Shown here piece by piece: positions 8,817-18,451 of a DNA stretch of 35,647 bases. Position 1 is the stretch's first letter, and each line of letters starts with the position of its first letter. This DNA is from Ignavibacteria bacterium (GTDB lineage: Bacteria; Bacteroidota; Ignavibacteria; Tepidaquicellales; Tepidaquicellaceae): NCBI GenBank assembly GCA_016873795.1, contig VGWA01000012.1, forward strand, positions 1 through 35,647, in the 5' to 3' direction. Position numbers and translations under genes: made by a program. A model generated the notes under the pieces. It was not told the DNA's origin. It was given only the letters and a program-made list of their open reading frames with translations, and made no database searches.

Positions 8817-10857
8817 TATATTGATTTTAATGTGTCTTCCTTCTGTGCTGTCTGCACAGTGGACTCAACTTTCTATGCCCGGAAACGGCAGTGTTTATGC
8901 ATTCATTTATAAAGATAACCGCCTTTTTGCCGGCACTTATTACAGCGGTGTGTATGCATCAACAAATGAAGGCGAAAGTTGGATTCCGAAAAATTTCGGT
9001 ATGCAAAACCTGAATATAACAAGTTTCGCTGTTTCTGGAAATAATCTGTATGCCGGTACTGCTTTCGCTCCTTCTAACGGTGGAGTGTTTTTGTCAACTA
9101 ATGACGGCGAAATTTGGAATAAGATTAGTTTCAATACTCATATTTTTACCCTGAAAACTTACGGAAATAAATTGTATGCGGGAACGTGGGACGGTTTGTT
9201 TGTTACGGAAAATAACGGAACAAACTGGCAGTTGATTAATGCAAGTCCTCCGCTTTCACTTGTGATTTACGACTCGACAATTATTGCGGGTATTATAGGA
9301 GGCGGAGTACAAATCTCGACTAACAGCGGAACAAATTGGCGGATTGTTAATAATGGTATTCCTGAAAAAATAAGTATCCTTTCGCTTTTGAAAATCGGTG
9401 ACAGAGTTTATGCCGGCACTTATGCAGCGGGAGTTTTTATGACAACTAATTACGGACAGACGTGGAGTGTCTTATCGAATGGAATTCCTACTTACAGTGC
9501 CTATTGGGGACTGGCTCAGGTCGGAAATTCGATTTTTGCGGGCAGTTACGGAGAGGGGATTTTTCGTTCGGATAACTTCGGGAAAAACTGGCGGCAGGCG
9601 AATAACGGATTAACATATAAATGGATTAATACTCTGTATCCTCTGGGAACAAAATTGTTTGCGGGTACAATCGGATTTCCGAGCGGAGGCGGGGTTTTTT
9701 TATCAAATGACCTGGGAGAAAATTGGTATCTGAAAAATAACGGAATTTCAAATGCTATCTCTGCACTCATCGAACATAACGGAAATTTGTATGCAGGAGC
9801 GTATCACGGCAGCATTTATAAATCTACTAATTCGGGAAGCTTGTGGACGGAAGTGAATAATGATATCACTAATCTTAATATATCGGCTTTTTATAAAGAC
9901 GGAATGAGATTATATGCCGCTACTGCAGGTAACGGTATATTGATATCTACTAATAACGGAAATAACTGGAATATTTTAAATAATGAGTTTAAAGAATCTG
10001 TGGCTTCCGTTGTTGCCGATGGTTTGAATATTTATGCGGGTACTTACAGAGGGGTGTTTTATTCTTCGAACGGAGGAAGCGACTGGAGCGATATTACTTC
10101 TAATATTCCTCCGTTGTATGTTTCGTCAATGGTGCTGAAAAACAATAAACTCTATGCCGCACTTCACGGCTACGGCTTGTATTCCACTTCGAATAACGGT
10201 CAGACATGGGATACACTGATTTTTAAAGCTTATAAGTTTACTTCTTTACTTTTCGAAAATGATAATTTTTATTTTACTGCTTTCGACTCGGGAGTGTACA
10301 GGTCAACCAATTACGGATTGAACTGGACTAAAATTACCAGCAATCTTGGTAATTATATGGTTACTTCTCTTGTTAATGTCAGTGAGAATCTTATAGCCGC
10401 TACGTACGGAGGCGGAGTCTATCTGTCTACAAACTACGGACAGGAATGGAGTAATGTAAGTACCGGTTTGATAAATTATTATTTATTCTGTCTGCAGCCG
10501 ACTGAAAATTACGTCTTTACCGGAACTTATGGAAGCGGTGTATGGAGAAGAAATCTGAATGAGATTGTGAATGTTTCGGGTGCTGCCGTACCGGATAAGT
10601 TTTATCTGCTGCAGAACTATCCGAATCCGTTTAATAATTCTACAAATATACAGTTTCAGATTCCTGCGGGCGGACGTGTCGTTATCAAGATTTATGATAT
10701 TACAGGCAGGGAAGTAATGACTTTATTTGACGGCTTTAAATTTCCCGGTGTGTACAATATAAAATGGGAAGCGGCGGGATTCAACAGCGGTGTTTATTTC
10801 TGCAGAATGAAATATGCGGAAATAATAACTACTAAAAAAATGATTTTAATAAAATAG
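8767..10857 (+). CDS. Secreted beta-propeller (BNR/Asp-box) protein with type IX sorting domain
   Basis: A 696-residue exported protein of unknown function. A signal peptide (KKIFFINILILMCLPSVLSA, cut before QW) is followed by about 14 repeats of roughly 40 residues. These carry Asp-box/BNR-like motifs of the form GVYxSTNxGxxW and LYAGTY, which fold as beta-propeller blades. From about residue 603 comes a type IX (Por) C-terminal sorting domain with LLQNYPNPFNNSTNIQFQ, KIYDITGREV and a basic hydrophobic end (KKMILIK). The cargo should therefore cross the outer membrane and be anchored or released. The start is uncertain. ATG 8767 has GGAAAAAG just upstream and overlaps rmlC by 50 nt; TTG 8794 would give an MKKIFF start like other secreted proteins here. 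It lies between rmlC and ugd, so expression may follow the surface-sugar genes. Confidence 0.85.
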   Translation: MFRENHSGKLKKIFFINILILMCLPSVLSAQWTQLSMPGNGSVYAFIYKDNRLFAGTYYSGVYASTNEGESWIPKNFGMQNLNITSFAVSGNNLYAGTAFAPSNGGVFLSTNDGEIWNKISFNTHIFTLKTYGNKLYAGTWDGLFVTENNGTNWQLINASPPLSLVIYDSTIIAGIIGGGVQISTNSGTNWRIVNNGIPEKISILSLLKIGDRVYAGTYAAGVFMTTNYGQTWSVLSNGIPTYSAYWGLAQVGNSIFAGSYGEGIFRSDNFGKNWRQANNGLTYKWINTLYPLGTKLFAGTIGFPSGGGVFLSNDLGENWYLKNNGISNAISALIEHNGNLYAGAYHGSIYKSTNSGSLWTEVNNDITNLNISAFYKDGMRLYAATAGNGILISTNNGNNWNILNNEFKESVASVVADGLNIYAGTYRGVFYSSNGGSDWSDITSNIPPLYVSSMVLKNNKLYAALHGYGLYSTSNNGQTWDTLIFKAYKFTSLLFENDNFYFTAFDSGVYRSTNYGLNWTKITSNLGNYMVTSLVNVSENLIAATYGGGVYLSTNYGQEWSNVSTGLINYYLFCLQPTENYVFTGTYGSGVWRRNLNEIVNVSGAAVPDKFYLLQNYPNPFNNSTNIQFQIPAGGRVVIKIYDITGREVMTLFDGFKFPGVYNIKWEAAGFNSGVYFCRMKYAEIITTKKMILIK

Positions 10858-10909
10858 TTTTGTTTATTAAAAAATTATTCGTATTTTAAAAAAATAAATT
10901 ATTAATACT

Positions 10910-12238
10910 ATGAATCTTTCTGTTATTGGTACCGGTTATGTCGGTCTTGTGGCGGCTACTTGTTTTGCCGAAATGGGTAATGATGTTATTTGCATGGATA
11001 ACAGCCCTGAAATACTAGAAAAACTCAAAAAATCAATCGTACCGATTTATGAACCAGGACTGGATATAATATTTCAGAGAAACATCGAAAAGAAAAGATT
11101 ATCGTTTACGGGCGAATTAATAGATGCAGTGCTTAATTCGGATATAATATTCTATTGCCTGCCTACTCCGCAGGGCGGAGACGGTTCTGCCGATTTAAGA
11201 TTTGTGCTCGGCGTGGCTGATGAAACAGGAAAAATTCTGAAAGAAAACAACGATAACAATTATAAAATTATTGTAAATAAAAGTACTGTCCCCGTGGGCA
11301 CTGGACAAAAAGTGAAAAAAGTTATCGAGAGTCACGGTGTAAAAAACTTTGATATTGTATCTAATCCCGAATTCCAGAGGGAAGGTTTTGCAGTTGAGGA
11401 CTTTATGAAACCGGACAGAATTGTAATAGGTTCATCCAGTAAAAAAGCCCTCTCTGTTATGAAAGACCTGTATGTTCCTTTTGTAAGACAGGGAAATCCG
11501 ATTTTCGAAATGGATCTTGAAAGTGCTGAAGTTACCAAGTATGCATCGAACTCCTACCTTGCAATGAGAATTACTTTTATGAATGAAATCGCGAATTTTT
11601 GCGAAAAAGTAGGCGCAAACGTAGATATGGTCAGACGGGGTATTGCATCGGATAACAGAATAGGTAAGCGTTTTCTGTTCCCGGGTATCGGTTACGGCGG
11701 CTCTTGCTTTCCAAAAGATGTCAAAGCCCTCATAAAAACTTCTTCGGAATTTAAATCGGAAATGACAATCCTTAAACAGGTGGATATTGTTAATAGTAAA
11801 CAAAAACTTGTTTTAATCGGAAAGATACTCGAACATTTTAAGAATTATATTAAAAATAAACATTTCGCGGTTTGGGGATTGTCGTTTAAACCCAATACGG
11901 ACGATATGAGAGAAGCTGCTTCAATTGTAAATATCAATAAATTGATTGAACACGGTGCGACAGTTTCTGCGTATGACCCTGCAGCTATGGAAGTTGCCAA
12001 ATCCATTTTTAAAGATTCGATTGTTTATGCGGAAAATCAGTATGATGCATTGAAAGATGCAGATGCTTTACTGATATTCACGGAATGGAATGAATTCAGA
12101 TATCCCGATTTTAATAAAATCAGAAGTTCGTTGAAAAATCCTTTAATTTTCGACGGAAGAAACATATATGACCTTGAAAAAATGGAAGAACTCGGATTCT
12201 GTTACTACAGCATCGGGAGAAAAACTATAGAAAAATAA
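10910..12238 (+). CDS. ugd: UDP-glucose 6-dehydrogenase
   Basis: A 442-residue NAD-dependent dehydrogenase oxidising UDP-glucose to UDP-glucuronate for capsule, exopolysaccharide or lipid A decoration. The N-terminal Rossmann motif is VIGTGYVGLVAATCFAEMG at 5-23. NKSTVPVGTG at 123-132 and SNPEFQREG at 151-159 are diagnostic. The catalytic nucleophile is Cys266 in GYGGSCFPKD. The C-terminal UDP-binding domain begins near 310, with WGLSFKPNTDDMREA. The length is usual. The GDP-mannose dehydrogenase alternative is less likely given the overall match to the UgdH/TuaD type. The next gene, for 2-oxoglutarate dehydrogenase, starts 14 nt downstream, so the two may share a transcript despite unrelated roles. 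Confidence 0.92.
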   Translation: MNLSVIGTGYVGLVAATCFAEMGNDVICMDNSPEILEKLKKSIVPIYEPGLDIIFQRNIEKKRLSFTGELIDAVLNSDIIFYCLPTPQGGDGSADLRFVLGVADETGKILKENNDNNYKIIVNKSTVPVGTGQKVKKVIESHGVKNFDIVSNPEFQREGFAVEDFMKPDRIVIGSSSKKALSVMKDLYVPFVRQGNPIFEMDLESAEVTKYASNSYLAMRITFMNEIANFCEKVGANVDMVRRGIASDNRIGKRFLFPGIGYGGSCFPKDVKALIKTSSEFKSEMTILKQVDIVNSKQKLVLIGKILEHFKNYIKNKHFAVWGLSFKPNTDDMREAASIVNINKLIEHGATVSAYDPAAMEVAKSIFKDSIVYAENQYDALKDADALLIFTEWNEFRYPDFNKIRSSLKNPLIFDGRNIYDLEKMEELGFCYYSIGRKTIEK

Positions 12239-12252
12239 AACAGAATTATACA

Positions 12253-15200
12253 ATGAGATTAGAGAAACTTAACGAATATCAAAAAGAACAATTATCGGAA
12301 TTCGGAGTCAATCTTTGGTATGTGCTGGAAATAATGGGAAGATATGAAGATAATCCCGAATCAGTAAGCAATGAATGGAGAAAGTATTTTCAGAATCTGG
12401 GTATATTTCCTGTTTCTGATTCCTCAATATCAGGTAAAAGTAAAAAGGAAAAAGAACCGGTCGAAAAACCTTCGGGAAAATCTGCTTACGCACCTGTTGA
12501 TGGAGAAGAAGCCGTCCCTATCAGAGGCTCCTCGGCAAAAATAGTGGAGAATATGAACACGAGTATTTCGATACCGACTGCAACATCCCTGCGAACAATT
12601 CCGGTAAAAATTCTCGAAGAAAACAGAAAAATTATAAATAAAAATTTACAGAATTTCAAAAAGGGAAAAATTTCTTATACGCATATCATCGGGTGGGCGA
12701 TTGTCAGGGCATTGAAATATGTTCCTGTTATGAATAATTCCTTTGCGGTTATTGACGGCGAACCTAATTTAATAAAAAAATCTAACGTCAGTTTGGGTAT
12801 TGCTGTTGACGTCGAAAAAAAAGACGGAACCCGCTCGCTTGTCGTTCCAAATATTAAGAATGCGGAACAATTGTCGTTTATTGAATTTTTTGAATACTAT
12901 AACCTTCTAATTAACAAAGCAAAAAATAATAAACTCGATTTATCTGACTTTTTAGGTACTACTATTACTGTTACAAATCCCGGAACAATCGGAACTGTAT
13001 CGTCAAATCCGAGACTAATGCTCGGGCAGGGGACTATAGTCGCAGCCGGAGCAATAGAGTATCCGGCGGAATTTCAGGCTTCGACTGATGAAATAATTTC
13101 GAGACTCGGTATAAGCAAAATAATGAATATTACTTCGACTTACGACCACCGCATTATACAGGGTGCGGAATCAGGAATGTTTCTGAAAAAAATAAATGAA
13201 ATGCTCATCGGGAATGAGGGATTCTATGAAGAAATTTTTCAGGGTCTTGGTATTCCCGTTAAACCTGTAGATTGGAAAAAAGATAATTATCCCGATGAAA
13301 CAGAAAGTCATACTAATATAAAGCTTCTCGAAAAACAGGCGCATACCCTGCAGATGATTAATATGTTCCGTGTAAGGGGGCATCTGCTGGCAAACCTCGA
13401 CCCCCTTCAACATCAGATGCATTATCACCCTGAACTCGACCCTTCAAATTACGGATTTACAATATGGGATTATGACAGAGAATTTATTACGGAAGGACTC
13501 GGCGGTTACAGAACAGCTAAACTGAGAAACATACTGGAGATGCTCTATCAGACATACTGCGGCAATATAGGCGTGGAATATAAACATATACAAAATCCCG
13601 AAGAAAAAGACTGGCTGCAGAATAACATGGAATCCATCAGAAATAGTCCTGAATTTAATAAACACATCAAGAAAAGGATTTTATATAAATTAATACAATC
13701 AGAAAGTTTTGAAAAATTTATAGATAAAAAATATATAGGACATAAGAGATTTTCGATTGAAGGTTCCGAAATATTAATTCCGGTGCTCGATTTTCTTTTA
13801 AATGAAGCAGCTAATGATAAAGTACGGGAGGTTTTTCTGGGAATGGCTCACAGAGGACGCCTTAATGTACTCGCTAATATTATCGGAAAACCTCTCTATG
13901 CTATTTTTTCAGAGTTTGAAGATATTGTCAATCCCGATACAGTACAGGGTTCGGGCGACGTCAAATACCATCTCGGTGCCAGCGGAATTTATAAAACATT
14001 TGATGAATATGAAATTAAAGTGTCGCTTGCTTCCAATCCTTCACACCTTGAGTTTGTTAATCCTGTTGTGGAAGGTATTGTAAGAGCAAAACAGCAAAGA
14101 CTGAATGATGAAGAACGAAATATGGTTATTCCTGTACTTATTCATGGTGATGCCGCTTTTGCGGGTGAAGGTATTGTGGCGGAAACATTAAACCTGTCTC
14201 AACTTAAAGGTTATACTACGGGCGGAACAATTCATTTCATTATTAATAATCAGATTGGCTTTACGACTACACCAGTGGAAGCACGCTCTTCGGTTTATGC
14301 TACAGACGTGGCTAAAATGATTCAATGTCCGATATTTCATGTTAACGGCGATGACCCGGAAGCGTCTTTGTGGGTGACTAAACTCGCTTATGAATACCGG
14401 ATGAAATATAATAAGGACGTTGTTGTGGATATATTTTGCTATAGAAGACTCGGACATAACGAAACTGATGAACCTGCATTTACACAACCCGTAATGTATA
14501 AACTTATCAAAGACCATCCGCCTGTTAAGGAAATTTATAAATCAAAATTAATCGGGGATAAAGTAGTTACTGAAGACGAATATGCAGCAACGGAAAGGGA
14601 AATACTGGGTTTGATGGAAAAGGATTTTGACTTTGCACATAAAAAGGAAAAAATAGAATTTGTGTTTGATAAACCTCTTGCAGTATCGGACGAGGAATTG
14701 AAATTAATGAAAAATAATTCTGCTACGCATATTAATCCTGAAACACTGCAAACAATAATGAAAAGTGTTTCCGGATTACCTCAGGATTTTATGATACATC
14801 CTAAACTGAAAAAGCTTTTCGGTTACAGGGAAGAAATTCTGAAAGATGTATTAAATAATAAATTCGATACGGATGTTGACTGGTCGCTCGGTGAGTCTCT
14901 TGCCTTCGGTAGTTTACTGCTCGAAAAAGTTCCTGTAAGGTTAAGCGGACAGGACAGCACAAGGGGAACATTTTCGCAAAGGCACTGCGTAGTTGCGGAT
15001 TATAACACCGGAAAAGAATATATCCCGCTGAATCATATGAATTCCGAACAGGCATATATAGAGCCGCTTGACAGTATGTTGTCCGAATCTGCAGTGCTCG
15101 GCTTTGAATACGGCTATTGTACGGCTGACCCTGTTACGCTTGTTTTATGGGAAGCACAATTCGGTGATTTTGCTAACGTTGCTCAGGTGATTATTGATAA

Positions 15201-15900
15201 TTTTATTGTCAGTTCGAATTCGAAATGGAAACAACCTAATAATATTGTAATGCTGCTCCCGCACGGGCAGGAAGGTCAGGGTTCGGAGCATTCCAGCGCC
15301 CGTCTGGAAAGATTTCTGATTCTTTGCGCCGAAGATAATATGCTCGTTTGCAATCCTACTACTCCGGCTCAGTATTTTCATTTACTCAGAAAACATGCTA
15401 AATCAAGTGCCCTGAGACCGCTTGTCATTATGACTCCTAAAAGCCTGCTGAGAAATCCTCTTTCTTATTCGTATGCAAATGAATTTCTTAACGGCAAATT
15501 TATGGAAGTTGTTGATGATGATATAAAAGATAAAAATAAAATAAAAAATATAATACTTACAAGCGGTAAAGTTTATTATGATTTGCTGAAACATAAAAGA
15601 GAAAATAATATTGATGATTATGCCATTGTCAGAATTGAACAGTATTACCCGTATCCCGTACAATCAATAGAAAGTACAATAAAACCATATAAAAATGCGA
15701 AAGTATTAAAATGGGTACAGGAAGAACCGGAAAATATGGGTGCCCTCAATTTTATCAAATGCCGGTTGACAGAAAATTTTCCGAAATATGTCCTGAAATT
15801 CGTTTCGAGAAAAGAAAATCCGAGTCCCGCTCCTGGATCATATAAGGTTTATATAGAAACCCAATACCGCCTTATAAATAATGCATTTAAAGTAGAATAA
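12253..15900 (+). CDS. kgd: Fused 2-oxoglutarate dehydrogenase E2-E1 (Kgd type)
   Basis: A 1215-residue multifunctional TCA-cycle enzyme. Residues about 14-48 are the E1 N-terminal segment (FGVNLWYVLEIMGRYEDNP). A low-complexity Lys/Glu/Ser linker follows (55-85). Residues about 87-330 are an E2 succinyltransferase catalytic domain, with DHR at 298-300 (His299 catalytic). The rest is E1: HRGRLNVLAN at 533-542, the ThDP/Mg motif GDAAFAGEG at 632-640, NNQIGF, and RRLGHNETDEPAF near 731-743. The length and order match actinobacterial Kgd (about 1230 residues) and similar fusions annotated in Bacteroidota and Ignavibacteria. No lipoyl or E3-binding domain is present, so lipoyl groups must come from another protein. 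It is followed 26 nt later by an ABC importer operon. The symbol sucA is also used for this gene. Confidence 0.93.
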   Translation: MRLEKLNEYQKEQLSEFGVNLWYVLEIMGRYEDNPESVSNEWRKYFQNLGIFPVSDSSISGKSKKEKEPVEKPSGKSAYAPVDGEEAVPIRGSSAKIVENMNTSISIPTATSLRTIPVKILEENRKIINKNLQNFKKGKISYTHIIGWAIVRALKYVPVMNNSFAVIDGEPNLIKKSNVSLGIAVDVEKKDGTRSLVVPNIKNAEQLSFIEFFEYYNLLINKAKNNKLDLSDFLGTTITVTNPGTIGTVSSNPRLMLGQGTIVAAGAIEYPAEFQASTDEIISRLGISKIMNITSTYDHRIIQGAESGMFLKKINEMLIGNEGFYEEIFQGLGIPVKPVDWKKDNYPDETESHTNIKLLEKQAHTLQMINMFRVRGHLLANLDPLQHQMHYHPELDPSNYGFTIWDYDREFITEGLGGYRTAKLRNILEMLYQTYCGNIGVEYKHIQNPEEKDWLQNNMESIRNSPEFNKHIKKRILYKLIQSESFEKFIDKKYIGHKRFSIEGSEILIPVLDFLLNEAANDKVREVFLGMAHRGRLNVLANIIGKPLYAIFSEFEDIVNPDTVQGSGDVKYHLGASGIYKTFDEYEIKVSLASNPSHLEFVNPVVEGIVRAKQQRLNDEERNMVIPVLIHGDAAFAGEGIVAETLNLSQLKGYTTGGTIHFIINNQIGFTTTPVEARSSVYATDVAKMIQCPIFHVNGDDPEASLWVTKLAYEYRMKYNKDVVVDIFCYRRLGHNETDEPAFTQPVMYKLIKDHPPVKEIYKSKLIGDKVVTEDEYAATEREILGLMEKDFDFAHKKEKIEFVFDKPLAVSDEELKLMKNNSATHINPETLQTIMKSVSGLPQDFMIHPKLKKLFGYREEILKDVLNNKFDTDVDWSLGESLAFGSLLLEKVPVRLSGQDSTRGTFSQRHCVVADYNTGKEYIPLNHMNSEQAYIEPLDSMLSESAVLGFEYGYCTADPVTLVLWEAQFGDFANVAQVIIDNFIVSSNSKWKQPNNIVMLLPHGQEGQGSEHSSARLERFLILCAEDNMLVCNPTTPAQYFHLLRKHAKSSALRPLVIMTPKSLLRNPLSYSYANEFLNGKFMEVVDDDIKDKNKIKNIILTSGKVYYDLLKHKRENNIDDYAIVRIEQYYPYPVQSIESTIKPYKNAKVLKWVQEEPENMGALNFIKCRLTENFPKYVLKFVSRKENPSPAPGSYKVYIETQYRLINNAFKVE

Positions 15901-15926
15901 TTAATGTATATTGTATTGCATTTTCT

Positions 15927-17408
15927 ATGCCCGATATAGAATTTTTTAATATTACAAAAAAATTCGGTGAACTAACTGCAAATGATGATATTTCGTTCAA
16001 AATATTATCTGATACGGTGCATTGTATTGTAGGTGAAAATGGAGCCGGTAAATCAACTTTAATGAAGATTCTTTTTGGAGTATACCATCCTGATAAAGGT
16101 TACTTCTGTATCGGAAATGATAAAAAAGTTTTTAGCTCTACTTATGATGCAATTAGTAACGGAATCGGTATGCTGTTTCAGCATTATATGCTGATTGATG
16201 ATTTTACTGTTCTCGAAAATGTTATTCTGGGTAGAGAACCGGAAAAGAAATTTTCGTTGGATTACAGAAAATCTGAAAATATCCTGAGAGAATTGATAGA
16301 TAAATATAATCTTAATCTTAGTCTCGATAAAAAAATAAGTGATTTAAGCATCAGCGAGCAGCAAAAAGTTGAAATATTGAAAATTCTTTACAGAAATTCG
16401 GATATAATTATTTTTGATGAACCTACGGCAGTTTTGTCTCCGCTCGAAGTCAGGGAATTTTTTAATATTGTCTTGAAATTCAAGGAAGATAATAAAACGA
16501 TTATACTGATTACGCACAAATTAAACGAAGTAAAGGAAATTGCAGACAGAGTTAGCGTTTTACGTAGAGGAAAACTTGTGTACGAATGTACAAAAGAAGA
16601 ACTGGATATAGAAAAATTAAGCATTAATATTATTGGGGAAATAGGAGAGAAGGATATCGTAACCCGGAAAGAAGATGTAAGTGAAAAGAAAACGTTGATA
16701 AATTTTAAAAATGTCGGTTATATCAGCGGAAACAGAAAAATTCTTGATAATCTTAATCTTGAACTGAAAACATACGAAATTTTTGGAATTTGCGGGGTTG
16801 AAGGAAACGGACAAAGCGAAATAGTACGCCTGATGATGGGTATGATAAAACCGTCTGAAGGCAATATGTATAAGATTATCGGTGAAATTTCGCTGGTCCC
16901 TGACGACAGGATTAAAAAAGGTATGATAGAGAACTTTAATATAGGGGAAAATATTTTGTTGAAAAGTCCTTTACATTATATATCAAAAAAAAATATTAGA
17001 AATATTTCGAAGAATATCATTTCCAAATATGACGTAAGGGTTCCGGATTTTAATGTACCGATGAGTGCATTATCGGGAGGCAATCAACAGAAAGTAATCG
17101 TTGCGCGGGAGATAGAACTTGATAATAAAGCAATTATTTTTTATCACCCTACAAGAGGTGTGGATATAAAAGCTACGGGTTTTATTAATAGTAAAATTAT
17201 TGAGATGCGTAATTCAGGCAGGGCGATTTTGCTGATTTCATCGGATATTGACGAACTTCTCGGATTATCGGATAGGCTCGCAGTGCTTTACAGGGGAACA
17301 GTTTCTAAAGTATTTGAAAAGAATGAAATTGATTTTAAAGACGATATATCACGGAATGTACTCCTCGAAAAACTTGGTAAACTAATGATAGGTATAAATC
17401 AGGAATAA
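15927..17408 (+). CDS. ABC importer ATP-binding protein, two fused NBDs (nucleoside/sugar type)
   Basis: A 493-residue protein with two nucleotide-binding domains, like RbsA, YufO and NupO. NBD1: Walker A GENGAGKST at 36-44, Q-loop Gln85, signature-region SISEQQKVEIL near 141, Walker B IIIFDEPT with Asp164-Glu165. NBD2: Walker A is the variant GVEGNGQSE, the signature is the full LSGGNQQKV, and the Walker B region reads IIFYHPTRGVD, with His where the catalytic Glu would stand. A degenerate second ATP site is normal for this family, so this is not decay. It ends in a TAATG overlap with the first permease. The closest known systems import nucleosides via a BmpA-type lipoprotein. No binding protein is encoded nearby, so the substrate is open. 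Confidence 0.88.
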   Translation: MPDIEFFNITKKFGELTANDDISFKILSDTVHCIVGENGAGKSTLMKILFGVYHPDKGYFCIGNDKKVFSSTYDAISNGIGMLFQHYMLIDDFTVLENVILGREPEKKFSLDYRKSENILRELIDKYNLNLSLDKKISDLSISEQQKVEILKILYRNSDIIIFDEPTAVLSPLEVREFFNIVLKFKEDNKTIILITHKLNEVKEIADRVSVLRRGKLVYECTKEELDIEKLSINIIGEIGEKDIVTRKEDVSEKKTLINFKNVGYISGNRKILDNLNLELKTYEIFGICGVEGNGQSEIVRLMMGMIKPSEGNMYKIIGEISLVPDDRIKKGMIENFNIGENILLKSPLHYISKKNIRNISKNIISKYDVRVPDFNVPMSALSGGNQQKVIVAREIELDNKAIIFYHPTRGVDIKATGFINSKIIEMRNSGRAILLISSDIDELLGLSDRLAVLYRGTVSKVFEKNEIDFKDDISRNVLLEKLGKLMIGINQE

Positions 17409-18451
17409 TGAGAAAAAAAATAATTTCCGATATTATTGCTTTATTCGTATCGCTTCTGGCGACTTTTTTTATTGTTTCGGTAATCATACTCCTGACAGGA
17501 AAAGACCCATTTTTTATATTCGGAAAAATGTTCGGTGAAGTGTTCGGTACGGGATACGGGTTCGGACAAACTTTATTCAAGACTACTCCTTTGATTATTT
17601 GCGGATGTGGAATTGCTGTGTGTTTTCATGCTTCACTCTTTAATATCGGAGCCGAAGGACAACTTAATGCCGGTGCGTTTGTTGTCTCGTTAATCCCTCT
17701 TTATATGTCAGATCTTCCGCCTATTCTGACGATTTCCGTTGCATTGATATCGGGCTTTATAGTGAGCGGTATATTCGGCATAATTCCTGCGGTGATTAAA
17801 ATCAGAAAAGGAGTGTCTGAGGTTATTACAACAATTATGATGAACTTTGTCGTTTTGGCACTGCTGAACTTCTTTCTGAATTACTACTTTGCGGTTCCTT
17901 CAACAGTCAGAACAAATAATGTATCGGAAAATTTTATGATACCAAAATTTTCCGAATACTTTCCGTTCTTTCAGGGTTCTTCTTTGAATTTTACTCTGTT
18001 TGTAGCGCTTGCTGTTGCAATTTTAACATATATTCTGATTTATAAAACAAAATTCGGTTATTATATAAGAGCTGTCGGCTATAATGAAACTGCGTCTAAA
18101 TATATTGGTATTAAAGTTAACAGAATTCTGTTTACTGCATTCTTTGTCGGTGCCGGTGTTACGTCTCTCGTGGGAATGAATTTTATTCTCGGATATAAAG
18201 GGTATTATGAACTTGGATTTTCAAACAATCTTGGTTTTACTGCTATTGCAGTCAGCCTGCTGGCGAGAAATCATCCCATAGGTATTATTTTTTCTGCTTT
18301 TCTTTTCGGAATACTGGATTTCGGCGGTCTGTCGGTTAATGAATTTATTCCGAAAGAATTAATGCTGGTTGTACAGGCAGTAGTGATTTTGTCCATACTC
18401 ACTGTAAATAAATTTTTTGAAAATTTATCACACAAATTAAACTGGAATTAA
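17408..18451 (+). CDS. ABC importer permease 1 (BPD_transp_2 family, YufP/NupP-like)
   Basis: A 347-residue integral membrane protein with about nine or ten hydrophobic segments. HASLFNIGAEGQLNAGAF near residues 71-88 is the signature of the nucleoside/simple-sugar permease family and marks this as the first of a permease pair. KIRKGVSEVITTIMMNFV near 135-152 and AVGYNETASKYIGI near 219-232 are further family hallmarks. The start ATG overlaps the ATPase stop as TAATG, so translation is coupled. The gene ends with TAA at 18449-18451, overlapping the probable start of permease 2 by one base. Confidence 0.87.
   Translation: MRKKIISDIIALFVSLLATFFIVSVIILLTGKDPFFIFGKMFGEVFGTGYGFGQTLFKTTPLIICGCGIAVCFHASLFNIGAEGQLNAGAFVVSLIPLYMSDLPPILTISVALISGFIVSGIFGIIPAVIKIRKGVSEVITTIMMNFVVLALLNFFLNYYFAVPSTVRTNNVSENFMIPKFSEYFPFFQGSSLNFTLFVALAVAILTYILIYKTKFGYYIRAVGYNETASKYIGIKVNRILFTAFFVGAGVTSLVGMNFILGYKGYYELGFSNNLGFTAIAVSLLARNHPIGIIFSAFLFGILDFGGLSVNEFIPKELMLVVQAVVILSILTVNKFFENLSHKLNWN

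Noticed and set aside
16790-17200. Inactivated second NBD of the ABC ATPase
   Set aside because: The variant Walker A (GVEGNGQSE) and the replaced catalytic Glu are normal for the second domain of RbsA/NupO-type ATPases.
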